This document shows, piece by piece, positions 25,262 to 32,692 of a stretch of 64,000 nt of DNA. The position numbers and the translations under genes were made by a program. This stretch comes from Streptomyces sp. NBC_01497 (GTDB taxonomy: Bacteria; Actinomycetota; Actinomycetes; Streptomycetales; Streptomycetaceae). Positions within the stretch are counted from its first letter, which is position 1. Every line of letters starts with the position of its first letter. The notes below the pieces were generated by a model. That model saw only the letters and a list, made by a program, of their open reading frames with translations. It was not told where the DNA came from and made no database searches. Location: NCBI RefSeq assembly GCF_036250695.1, contig NZ_CP109427.1, positions 7,254,001-7,318,000 of the forward strand, written 5' to 3'.

Positions 25262-26464
25262 TCAGTGCCGCTGTGCGTAGGCGGCGAACCGTTCCAGCAG
25301 GCCGCTCGGCGCGTCCTCGCGGAAGCAGAGAACGAGGTTGTCCGCCGACTCCCTTGCCGACGCCTCGCTGCGCACGAACAACTCGGCCTCGTACGCGGTG
25401 AGTCCGGCCTCCGTGTCCCGCGGGTGCGCGGCCAGGCACTCGGCGAGGCGGGCACCGTCCAGCATCGCGAGGTTGGCGCCCTCCCCGGCGAACGGGGACA
25501 TCAGGTGCGCGGCGTCCCCGAGTAGCGTGACGCCCGGCACCCGCGGCCAGCGGTGCTCCACCGGCAGTGCGTGGACCGGACGCGGGACCAGGTCGCCGTC
25601 GGCGTCCGTGACCAGAGCCCGCAGGCGCGCGTCCCAGCCGGTGAAGTGGCCGAGCAGCGCCGCCTTCGCGGCGCCCGGGTCGCGGAAGTCGACGCCCGGG
25701 GCCCAGTCCTGCGGGACCACGAGCGCCGCGTACACGTGCAGGCTTCCGTCGCTCTCGCGGTGGGCGAGGAAGCCCTTGCCGGCACCGAGCGCGAACAGCA
25801 TGCCGCCCCCGACCACCGCCGCGGCCGCCGGGTGGCGGGCGTCGGCGTCCCGCAGGTCGAACTCCACGAACGACACACCCGTGTACGCGGGTACGGCATC
25901 CGAGAGCAGCGGACGGATCCGCGACCACGCGCCGTCGGCGCCGACGAGCAGATCGGCGGTGAACACGGAGCCGTCGGCGAGGGTCACCTCGTGGACGCCG
26001 GAGGCGAGCCGCCGCGCCCCCGTGACCTTGGCGCCCCAGCGGATCATGCCCTCGGGCAGCGAGCCGAGCAGCAGGTCGCGCAGGTGGCCGCGGTCGACCT
26101 CGGGCCGGGTGCCGTCACCGTCGTCCTTCTGATCCATGCGAACGGACCCGTGCCGGTCGAGGACCCGCATGGCCTCACCGCCGGGGTGGACGAGCTCGCG
26201 GAACGCGTCGTGCAGACCGGCGGCGCGCAGGGCGAACTGACCGGAGTCCTCATGGATGTCGAGCATGCCGCCCTGGCCCCGGGCGTCCGGGGACGCCTCC
26301 AGGTCGTGGAGCGCGACGTCGATGCCGTGCGTGTGCAGGACGCGGGCCAGGGTGAGACCGCCCAGCCCGGCGCCGACGACGGCGACGCGGTGATGGGGCG
26401 GCGGGGGAGCGGACGCCGTGGGGTGAGCGGGATCCGTGTGATCGGCCGGGTGGTGGGAACTCAT
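25262..26464 (-). CDS. FAD-dependent monooxygenase (TetX-like)
   Basis: A 400-residue class A flavoprotein monooxygenase. The FAD Rossmann loop is AVVGAGLGGLTLARVLHTHG near residue 30. The DG motif is LLVGADGAWSRIRPLL near residue 160, and the GD motif is VTLLGDAAHLMSPFAGEGAN near residue 300. This is the layout of TetX and related enzymes that hydroxylate aromatic antibiotics or metabolites. The Pro/His-rich first 25 residues are extra. Its start overlaps the stop of the TetR gene (ATGA), so both belong to one operon. A detoxification role is likely but unproven. Confidence 0.9.
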   Translation of the reverse strand: MSSHHPADHTDPAHPTASAPPPPHHRVAVVGAGLGGLTLARVLHTHGIDVALHDLEASPDARGQGGMLDIHEDSGQFALRAAGLHDAFRELVHPGGEAMRVLDRHGSVRMDQKDDGDGTRPEVDRGHLRDLLLGSLPEGMIRWGAKVTGARRLASGVHEVTLADGSVFTADLLVGADGAWSRIRPLLSDAVPAYTGVSFVEFDLRDADARHPAAAAVVGGGMLFALGAGKGFLAHRESDGSLHVYAALVVPQDWAPGVDFRDPGAAKAALLGHFTGWDARLRALVTDADGDLVPRPVHALPVEHRWPRVPGVTLLGDAAHLMSPFAGEGANLAMLDGARLAECLAAHPRDTEAGLTAYEAELFVRSEASARESADNLVLCFREDAPSGLLERFAAYAQRH

Positions 26465-27174
26465 GCGGGGTCTCCCGTGGGTGCGGACGCCGCGGAGGGC
26501 GTCGGGGTGTGCAGGATGCCGTTGATCAGCGCGTCGAATCCCCAGGCGAGCCGCTCGCGCGGGGCGCCGGACAGGAGGTGGGGCGCGGCGGCGGCGAGGT
26601 GGGGGTGCGTACGGTCCGACAGGCCGTCCACCACGCGGGTGAGCGTGTCCCAGTCCCCCTCCGCCTCGGGCGAGCGGTCGCGGGTGGCCTGCTCGGCGGC
26701 GGTCGCCGTGGCGTACTGGGTCAGCAGGTCCACCCCCCAGGCGGCGCGGTCACGCGGCACGCGGCCCTCGTCCAGCAGGCCGAGCAGCGTCTCGATCAGC
26801 CGCAGGTAGTGCTCGCCGCTGGGGCGGGCCGTGAGCGCGGAGCGGGCGAGCCCCGGATGGGCGAACAGCGTCTCGACGTACGAGGTGAGCACGGCGTGCA
26901 GCCGGGCCCGCCAGTCGCCGGCGGCCGGCGCCGGTGCGACCGTGCCGAGCAGTTCGTCCAGGAGCGCCGCGTGCAGTTCGGCCGTGTTGCTCACGTAGAC
27001 GTAGAGCGAGGCGGGTCCGGTGTCGAGTTCCTGTGCCAGGCGGCGCATGGTCACCTTGGCCAGGCCCTCGGCCCGCATGACCTCCAGGGCGGTGGCCACG
27101 ATGCCCGGCCGGGTCAGCGCCGGCTTGGCGGGGCGCTCGCGGCGGCTGGGGGATCCTTCGGGGTGCGCTGTCAT
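26461..27174 (-). CDS. TetR-family regulator of the TetX-like gene
   Basis: A 237-residue TetR repressor. HTH: RPGIVATALEVMRAEG, then MRRLAQELDTGPASLYVYV. The C-terminal half is of the TetR_C (tetracycline-type) class with WRARLHAVLTSYVETLF and AWGFDALINGIL. The nearest palindromic operator begins 9 bp before the ATG, and a second is 30 bp further away, so autoregulation is very likely. Only GAGG lies close to the ATG with a 2-base spacer; the message may be leaderless. It heads the operon with the monooxygenase gene. Confidence 0.9.
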   Translation of the reverse strand: MTAHPEGSPSRRERPAKPALTRPGIVATALEVMRAEGLAKVTMRRLAQELDTGPASLYVYVSNTAELHAALLDELLGTVAPAPAAGDWRARLHAVLTSYVETLFAHPGLARSALTARPSGEHYLRLIETLLGLLDEGRVPRDRAAWGVDLLTQYATATAAEQATRDRSPEAEGDWDTLTRVVDGLSDRTHPHLAAAAPHLLSGAPRERLAWGFDALINGILHTPTPSAASAPTGDPA

Positions 27175-27182
27175 GGCCTCAG

Positions 27183-27204
27183 CGTAACGAACATGTTCGT
27201 TACG
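27183..27204. promoter_or_regulatory. Proximal TetR operator
   Basis: A perfect 22-bp palindrome with half-site CGTAACGAACA and its complement. The centre is GAACATGTTC. It lies immediately upstream of the TetR ATG. Confidence 0.85.
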
Positions 27205-27209
27205 AACAA

Positions 27210-27237
27210 GGTCGTAGCGAACATGTTCGTTACGACC
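27210..27237. promoter_or_regulatory. Distal TetR operator
   Basis: A 28-bp palindrome with one mismatched pair. The half-site is GGTCGTAGCGAACA, around the same GAACATGTTC core as the proximal site. Centres are 30 bp apart, close to three helical turns, so two dimers could sit on the same face. Confidence 0.85.
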
Positions 27238-27322
27238 TGATGTGCTGCAGGGCCGGCTGCCCCCTGGGCCCGCTCCCGGCCGCGTCCCCCGCGCTTGCCG
27301 GGAAGCCGGGCGGCTGGCCAGG

Positions 27323-27490
27323 ATGACCGCCATGCCGGCCGCCGAAACCGCGTTCACCCCGTCCATCCCGTTCACCGCATCCGACGGGGCACCGCTCGCC
27401 CGGCACGAGCGGGGCGAGGCCCGGGGCGAACCGCTGCTCTGCCTGCCTGCCTGCGTGCCTGCCTGTCGGGCGGGCCCATGCGGGCGTCCG
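27323..27490 (+). pseudogene. Alpha/beta-hydrolase 5' fragment with slippage frameshift
   Basis: Reads MTAMPAAETAFTPSIPFTA then SDGAPLARHERGEARGEPLL, the start of a proline-iminopeptidase-like alpha/beta hydrolase. The expected LPGGPMRAS oxyanion-hole region is present but in another frame after a run of TGCC/TGCG repeats (27440-27465). The tetranucleotide run is the probable cause of the shift. The rest of the hydrolase is missing; the sequence joins a different gene near 27490. Confidence 0.65.
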
Positions 27491-27496
27491 CTGCCC

Positions 27497-27963
27497 GGAC
27501 AGCCCCGTTACGCCTTCGGGTTCAGCGCGATCACACCGGACAGTCGTGGTTCGGTGTCGCTGCGCTCCTGTGATCCCGGCGTCGCCCAGGCGATCGATCC
27601 CGGGCTCCTGAGCGACGAGCGCGACCTGACGACCATGGTCGCGGCGGCCCGCACGGCCCGGGCGATCGCCGCCGCCCCCGCGCCGACGCCTGGCGCGGGC
27701 ACGAGGCGCTGCCCGGCCCGTCCGTCGCGACGAACGACCAACTCCGCTCCTGGCTCCGACAGAAGACCTCGACCTACTTCCACCCGGTCGGCACCTGCCG
27801 CATGGGCGGCGTCACGGACGCCCGCCTCCGCGTGCACGGCCTTGACGGCGTACGTGTGGTGGACGCATCCGTCATGCCGTCCATCCCCGCCGCCAACCCC
27901 CACCCCACCGTCCTCGCGGTGGCGGAACGGGAGGCGGAACTTATCGTCGCCGACCACTTCTGA
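27497..27963 (+). pseudogene. GMC oxidoreductase 3' fragment
   Basis: Contains FGFSAITPDSRGSVSLRS and IDPGLLSDERDLTTMV in one frame, then after a shift near 27685 the typical GMC C-terminus TYFHPVGTCRMGGV, VHGLDGVRVVDASVMP and ANPHPTVLAVAER, ending at TGA 27961. The FAD-binding N-terminal two-thirds are absent. This is the tail of a choline-dehydrogenase-like GMC oxidoreductase fused by deletion to the hydrolase fragment upstream. Confidence 0.75.
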
Positions 27964-28039
27964 ACCTCTGAGGGCACGGGTGGGCACAGGTGGGCGCGAG
28001 GGCGCCTCGCGAAGCGGCGGGTGTGCGGTACGGCCTGCG

Positions 28040-29161
28040 TCAGCGGCGGGACATGTAGAGGTCGAGGGCCCTGTGCAGGAGCTTGTTGAGCGGGAAGTCC
28101 CACTCGCCGAGGTATTCCACGGCCTCACCGCCGGAGCCGACTTTGAACCGGAGGAGGCCCAGCAGGTGGTTGCTCTCCTCCAAGGTGTCGGTGATGCCGC
28201 GGAAGTCGTAGATGCCCGCGCCGAGTTCATGGGCGTCGGACATCATCCGCCACTGGATCGCGTTGTTCGGCTGGACCTCGCGCTTCCGGTCGGTGGAGGC
28301 GCCATAGGAGTACCAGGCGTGCTCACCGACAGTCAGCATGGTGGCCGCCGCGAGCACGTCACCCTCGTGGTGGGCGAGGTAGAGCCGCATACGGTCGGGG
28401 TCCTCCGCCGTCAGTACGGTCCACATGCGCTGGAAGTAGGCCTGGGGGCGCGGGATGAAGCGGTCACGTCGGGCGGTCTCCACGTAGAGGTGGTAGAAGA
28501 CGGGCAGATCGTCGTACCCCCCGAGGACGACCTTGACGCCTGCTTTCTCGGCCTTCTTGATGTTGCGGCGCCACTGCTGGTTGAGTCCGAGCCGGATGTC
28601 CTCCAGCGAGCGGCCGGCGAACGGGACGTGGAACACATAGCGCGGCTGACCGGCGGCGAAGCTGTCCTCATTGCCGGGCTCGGTCTGCTGCCAGCCCATC
28701 CCCCGGAGCCGGTCGGCGACGTCGAAGGCGCCTGGCTCGTGTGCGGTGGCCTTCACGTCACGCAGGTGTCCGGCCCGCGGGTCGGCGATCGCGGCCTTGA
28801 CCGCCTCCGCGCTCCAGCGGCGGGTGACGACGGGCGGCCCCATCTTCACGGAGAAAGCGCCCTGGGCCTTCAGATAGGTGAGCATCGGCTCCAGCCACTG
28901 CTCAAGATCCGGTGCGTGCCAGTCGATGACCGGCCCTTCGGGCAGATAGGCGAGGTACCGCTTGAGCTTCGGCAACGGCCGGAACAGCACCAGCCCCACA
29001 CCGGCGAGACGGTCGTTCTCGTCGATCCAGCCCAGACTCTCCGCCCGCCAGTCCGGCTTCACATCGCCCCAGGACGGAACCTGCATGTGACTGGCCGAGG
29101 GCAGCGCCATGATGAAGGCGAGATGCTCCTCACGGGTGATCGCCTTGAGGCGGAAACTCAT
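28040..29161 (-). CDS. femX: FemX/FemAB-family aminoacyltransferase
   Basis: A 373-residue enzyme of the FemXAB family (GNAT-like double domain) that adds glycine or another amino acid from tRNA to the peptidoglycan lipid precursor, building the interpeptide bridge. Recognisable stretches include MQVPSWGDVKPDW near residue 27, LPEGPVIDW, NQQWRRNIKKAEKAGV near residue 205, and AIQWRMMSDAHELGAGIYDF near residue 300. Length is right for the single-residue (FemX) type. The ATG follows GGAGC. It stands alone between decayed sequence on both sides. Streptomyces carry FemX for the Gly bridge of LL-DAP peptidoglycan. Confidence 0.87.
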   Translation of the reverse strand: MSFRLKAITREEHLAFIMALPSASHMQVPSWGDVKPDWRAESLGWIDENDRLAGVGLVLFRPLPKLKRYLAYLPEGPVIDWHAPDLEQWLEPMLTYLKAQGAFSVKMGPPVVTRRWSAEAVKAAIADPRAGHLRDVKATAHEPGAFDVADRLRGMGWQQTEPGNEDSFAAGQPRYVFHVPFAGRSLEDIRLGLNQQWRRNIKKAEKAGVKVVLGGYDDLPVFYHLYVETARRDRFIPRPQAYFQRMWTVLTAEDPDRMRLYLAHHEGDVLAAATMLTVGEHAWYSYGASTDRKREVQPNNAIQWRMMSDAHELGAGIYDFRGITDTLEESNHLLGLLRFKVGSGGEAVEYLGEWDFPLNKLLHRALDLYMSRR

Positions 29162-29293
29162 GAGCGGTGCTCCTTTGCTCGACGCGTCAGCCTACTGAAG
29201 GGCGCTGCCGCGCATCGGCCCCGACCGCGCGGGCTCCTCGGGCCGGGCACTCCACCGCGCGTGTCGTGCCGGACCGTGGGTACGACCCCGCTT

Positions 29294-29426
29294 GAAAGCG
29301 GTGCTCGCCCGCCAGGTGTTGGAGAATTCGGTCGACGGTGTGCTTCCGCTTCTTCCCGGTCTGAAGGTCCTCGTGGAGCATCGCGTCGAAGAAGCCCTTG
29401 ACCGCTTCCAGGACGCTCGCGCGGGA
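29294..29426 (-). pseudogene. IS21-family transposase (IstA) scrap
   Basis: One frame reads VLEAVKGFFDAMLHEDLQTG followed by KKRKHTVDRILQHLAGEHRF, which matches the linker block of IS21 transposases (pattern DAML..DL....KQRHT..RI...L..EH). Neither the catalytic DDE domain nor IstB nor terminal repeats are present. The surrounding 29162-29748 holds no other convincing gene. A small relic of a past insertion. Confidence 0.5.
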
Positions 29427-29748
29427 GTGGTTTTCCGGCCTGAAGGCACCGCGGACGCCCGCGCCTTCGCGGCCGTGTTCCACGACGCCTCGTAGCGCTG
29501 AGCCACCATCCGCCCCGGGACGGTCGCCTCCCACCGGGGATCAGGACCGATCCGTTCCACGATCCCCCCACGCGGCCTGTGCACCCACGGACCCCTGGAA
29601 TGACCGTGACCACCGCAGCACAGCGTGACCGGTCCGACGCCCCGAAGCCCCGATTACGCCATCGGCGGCATGTCACACGCCATCAGCCGGCGCGGCGATC
29701 CGTCTCGTCGGTCGGATGCAGGCCACGTGCCCGTGCCCAGCGGCGTGG

Positions 29749-30411
29749 TCAGGGCACGCGCACGTGCCGCATGCCGCCGACGATCGCGTGCACGCCCCGC
29801 TCGTAGTACGCGTCGCCGTTGGGGCAGTCCGCGAGCACGTCGGCGGCCGCGACGACGTGCGGGTACCGGGCCGGGGGCAGCGCCGAGAGCGTCGCCCGCC
29901 GGGCGCGGACCGCCGCCTCCCGCTCCTCGGGGTCGACGGGTGCGGCCGGGCCGCCGCCCGGCTCGCTGACCACGAGCGCCCCGAGGGAGCACAGGGCCTG
30001 TCCGGCGATCTGTGCCGCGTCCTCCACCGGGAACCCGGCGTTCGCGAGCAGTCCCAGCGCCCGTTCCGCGAGGGTGAGCGCGGGTTCCGAGTCGAGGCCG
30101 CGCGTGACCACGAGCGCGGCGACCGCCGGGTGCGGGCGCAGGGCCCGTACGACGGCCGAGAACACGTCCGCCATCTGCGCGTCCCATGGGCGGTCGTCCT
30201 GGTAAGGCATCTCGACCTGCTCGAAGAGGCGTGCCGCGAGGGCGTCCAGGACGTCTTCCTTGTCCCGGAAATGGCGGTAGAGCGCCATGGGGGTCACGCC
30301 GTGCTCCTGCGCGAGCCGGCGCACGGTCACGGCCTCCAGGCCCTGTGCGTCTGCGATCTCCATGGCCGTGGTGACCAGTGCTTCCTTGCTCAGGCGTGCT
30401 GTGGCTGCCAT
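29749..30411 (-). CDS. TetR-family regulator next to an MFS exporter
   Basis: A 220-residue TetR protein with HTH KEALVTTAMEIADAQG and VRRLAQEHGVTPMALYRHF, and a TetR_C-type ligand domain. The ATG at 30411 follows GGAAGG with a 9-base spacer. Divergent from the DHA2 exporter at 30642, with a repeat-rich 230-bp intergenic region, the usual arrangement of a substrate-induced efflux pump. Confidence 0.9.
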   Translation of the reverse strand: MAATARLSKEALVTTAMEIADAQGLEAVTVRRLAQEHGVTPMALYRHFRDKEDVLDALAARLFEQVEMPYQDDRPWDAQMADVFSAVVRALRPHPAVAALVVTRGLDSEPALTLAERALGLLANAGFPVEDAAQIAGQALCSLGALVVSEPGGGPAAPVDPEEREAAVRARRATLSALPPARYPHVVAAADVLADCPNGDAYYERGVHAIVGGMRHVRVP

Positions 30412-30449
30412 GCCGTCCGACCTTCCGTGGTTCGTTCGCCCCTGCACTG

Positions 30450-30526
30450 AGTGTACTGTGTAAACCATGAAGTGTACGGCGTATGCATACGTCGCACGCA
30501 TTCAGCGTACGCATAGGGCGTACGCA
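30450..30526. promoter_or_regulatory. Repeat-rich control region between TetR and MFS genes
   Basis: AGTGTAC at 30450 and 30471 (21 bp apart), the 12-bp palindrome CGTATGCATACG (30480-30491), and GCGTACGCA at 30505 and 30518. Two helical turns between the first pair and several TAC/GTA elements suggest binding of more than one TetR dimer. Confidence 0.55.
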
Positions 30527-30641
30527 GTCGAGGACGGGCGAGATGCCGCGTCCGCCGCGCGGTGGACCTCGTGCCGTGCCGCGGTGGGCGTGCCGCGCCC
30601 CTCCCTTCCCTGCCGCTTCCTGAGGACGAGGTGATCGCACC

Positions 30642-32066
30642 GTGCGACGCAATCCCTGGGCGACTCTGGCCGTCCTGGCCTTCGCGCAGTTCATCGTGGT
30701 GCTGGACGTGACGATCGTGAATGTCGCGCTCCCGCACATCCAGACCGACCTGCACTTCTCCCCGGCGAACCTCCCGTGGGTGATCAGTGCGTACACCCTC
30801 GTGTTCGGCGGCTTCCTGCTCCTCGGGGGCCGCGCCGCCGACCTGTTGGGCTCGCGTCGCGTGTTCGTCGCGGGCCTCGCACTGTTCGGTGCGACCTCGC
30901 TGATCTGCGGGTTCGCCGGATCGCCCGGGGTCCTGATCGCGGCTCGCGCGGTCCAGGGGCTCGGCGCGGCGATCCTGTCGCCGGCCGCCCTGTCGATCCT
31001 GACCGTGACCTTTCCGCACGGCCGGGACCGCAACATCGCCATGGGGGTGTGGGGCGGCCTCGCGGGGCTCGGCGGCACCCTCGGTGTGGTGGTCGGCGGC
31101 CTGCTGGTGGACGCGCTCGACTGGCGGTGGGTGTTCTTCGTCAACGTCCCCGTCGTCGCGCTGATCATGGCTCTCGCGCCGCGGTTCATCAGCCCCGTGC
31201 CGGGCGCGAGCGGCCGGCGCTCCTTCGACGCGGCCGGCGCCGCACTGGGCACGGCGGGAGTGCTCGCCGTCGTCTACGGGGTCGTGCGCGCGGAGCCCGC
31301 GGGGTGGGGATCGCTGGAGGTCCTGGGCTTCCTTGTGGGCGGCGTGGCGCTGCTCGCGGCGTTCGTGGCCGTCGAACGCCGGTCCGTGGCGCCGCTGGTG
31401 CCGCTGCGCCTTTTCACCTCCCGCGCGCTGTCGACGTCGAGTACGGCGCTGGCTCTCAACGGGGCCTCGTTCCTCGGCATGTTCTACCTGACGTCGCTCT
31501 ACCTGCAGCAGGTACGCGGTGATTCGGCACTCGACGCGGGACTTCAGTTCCTGCCCATGGGGGCCGCTGCCATCGCGGCTGCCGTGCTCTCCACGCAACT
31601 GGTGCACCGGTTCGGCACCAAGCCGGTCCAACTGGCCGGCGCGGTGCTGATGCTCGGCGGCCTCGCACTGCTGATGGGGGCAGGCGCCAGCGGCAGCTAC
31701 GTCAGCGAACTGCTGCCGGGCCTGGTGCTGTTCGGACTGGGGATCATCACGGTCGGTGTGCCGGCCCAGATCGCGGCCGTCGTGGACGTGCGGAACGAGG
31801 AGGCGGGCGCCGCGTCCGGAGTGGTGACGGCCTTCTACCAGGTGGGCGGCGCGCTGGGGCTCGCGATCGTCACCACCCTCTCCCTCTCCGCCACCACGGC
31901 GTCACTCGGGTCCGGCTCCTCTCCACAGCAGGCGCTGGTGGACGGGTTCCACCGGGGTCTGCTGATCGCCGGCGTGTTCACACTGATCAACATCGGTGTC
32001 TCGCTGATGGCGCCCCGGCTGACTCCCGACGAGAAGCAGATCGCGCAGGCGACGGCGGCGGCCTGA
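30642..32066 (+). CDS. MFS multidrug exporter, DHA2 family
   Basis: A 474-residue, about 14-helix exporter. It opens with FAQFIVVLDVTIVNVALPHI, the DHA2 motif D1 (LDxTIVNVALP), and has motif A-like GGRAADLLGSRRVFV and motif C GGLAGLGGTLGVVVGGLL. The GTG follows GAGGTGATCG. A rho-independent-type hairpin lies directly behind the stop. Control by the divergent TetR is expected; the exported compound is unknown. Confidence 0.92.
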   Translation: MRRNPWATLAVLAFAQFIVVLDVTIVNVALPHIQTDLHFSPANLPWVISAYTLVFGGFLLLGGRAADLLGSRRVFVAGLALFGATSLICGFAGSPGVLIAARAVQGLGAAILSPAALSILTVTFPHGRDRNIAMGVWGGLAGLGGTLGVVVGGLLVDALDWRWVFFVNVPVVALIMALAPRFISPVPGASGRRSFDAAGAALGTAGVLAVVYGVVRAEPAGWGSLEVLGFLVGGVALLAAFVAVERRSVAPLVPLRLFTSRALSTSSTALALNGASFLGMFYLTSLYLQQVRGDSALDAGLQFLPMGAAAIAAAVLSTQLVHRFGTKPVQLAGAVLMLGGLALLMGAGASGSYVSELLPGLVLFGLGIITVGVPAQIAAVVDVRNEEAGAASGVVTAFYQVGGALGLAIVTTLSLSATTASLGSGSSPQQALVDGFHRGLLIAGVFTLINIGVSLMAPRLTPDEKQIAQATAAA

Positions 32067-32068
32067 CC

Positions 32069-32093
32069 CCTCCGGCCGGCTCGCGGCCGGAGG
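32069..32093 (+). terminator. Terminator of the MFS gene
   Basis: CCTCCGGCCG/CGGCCGGAGG, a perfect 10-bp stem with a 5-base loop, beginning 3 bases after the stop codon. Confidence 0.75.
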
Positions 32094-32204
32094 CGGCACG
32101 GCGTACTGGTCCGCCACCTCCGCCTCCGCCTCCGGTGACCGACCCGCGCCGCCGCGACCGGCGGCGGCAGCCGGGCGCGGCGGCCCTCGCCGGACGAAGC
32201 GCCG

Positions 32205-32464
32205 TCAGTCGTCCTCGGGGTCCTGCTCGAAGGTGGGACAGATGCCCAGCGTGTACGGCTCGTCCTCGTCGTGCGCGAAGTCCCAGGAGACGTCCACCAG
32301 GAAGACCTGCTGCGCGCCGACCCGTTCACAGGCTTTCCTGAAGGCCTCCGCGGCCGTCGCGGCGGGGAACAGCTTCCTCGCATGCGATGCACCTGGGTCT
32401 CGGCGTCCGATTCGTCGAACCCCTCCGGACGGACGTCCCGGCACGGGCCGGGGCCGGACTTCAT
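32205..32464 (-). pseudogene. Small hypothetical gene with probable single-base frameshift
   Basis: The 3' two-thirds encodes RKLFPAATAAEAFRKACERV and VDVSWDFAHDEDEPYTLGIC, protein-like and acidic at the end. In that frame no good start exists near. The frame one base away opens at an ATG (32464) and reads EGFDESDAETQVHRMR up to the same point, near 32380, where the two would join with a one-base change. The gene is either freshly broken or contains a base-call error. Family unknown; no membrane or signal segment. Confidence 0.5.
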
Positions 32465-32692
32465 GGACCACACCCTTCCATCGGTTGCCGTGTCACATCG
32501 GCGGAGGCCGGCCCTTCGCCGACGGCACCCGGGAGGACTGCCCGCCACCCGGCCGGGCTGCCCCGGCGGCCCTCCCGGCGGGCGACCCTCGGCCCGGCCC
32601 TTTCCGTCATGCCCCCAGCGCCGCGTCTGGCGACGTCCCGGGCGCCGCGATCCGGCCCGGTGCCCCCACGGGGGCGGAGGTGGGGTCCCCCG

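Noticed and set aside
28226..29401. Plus-strand open frame opposite femX continuing from the GMC relic
   Set aside because: Beyond 27963 it is only the antisense of femX; no start or homology of its own.
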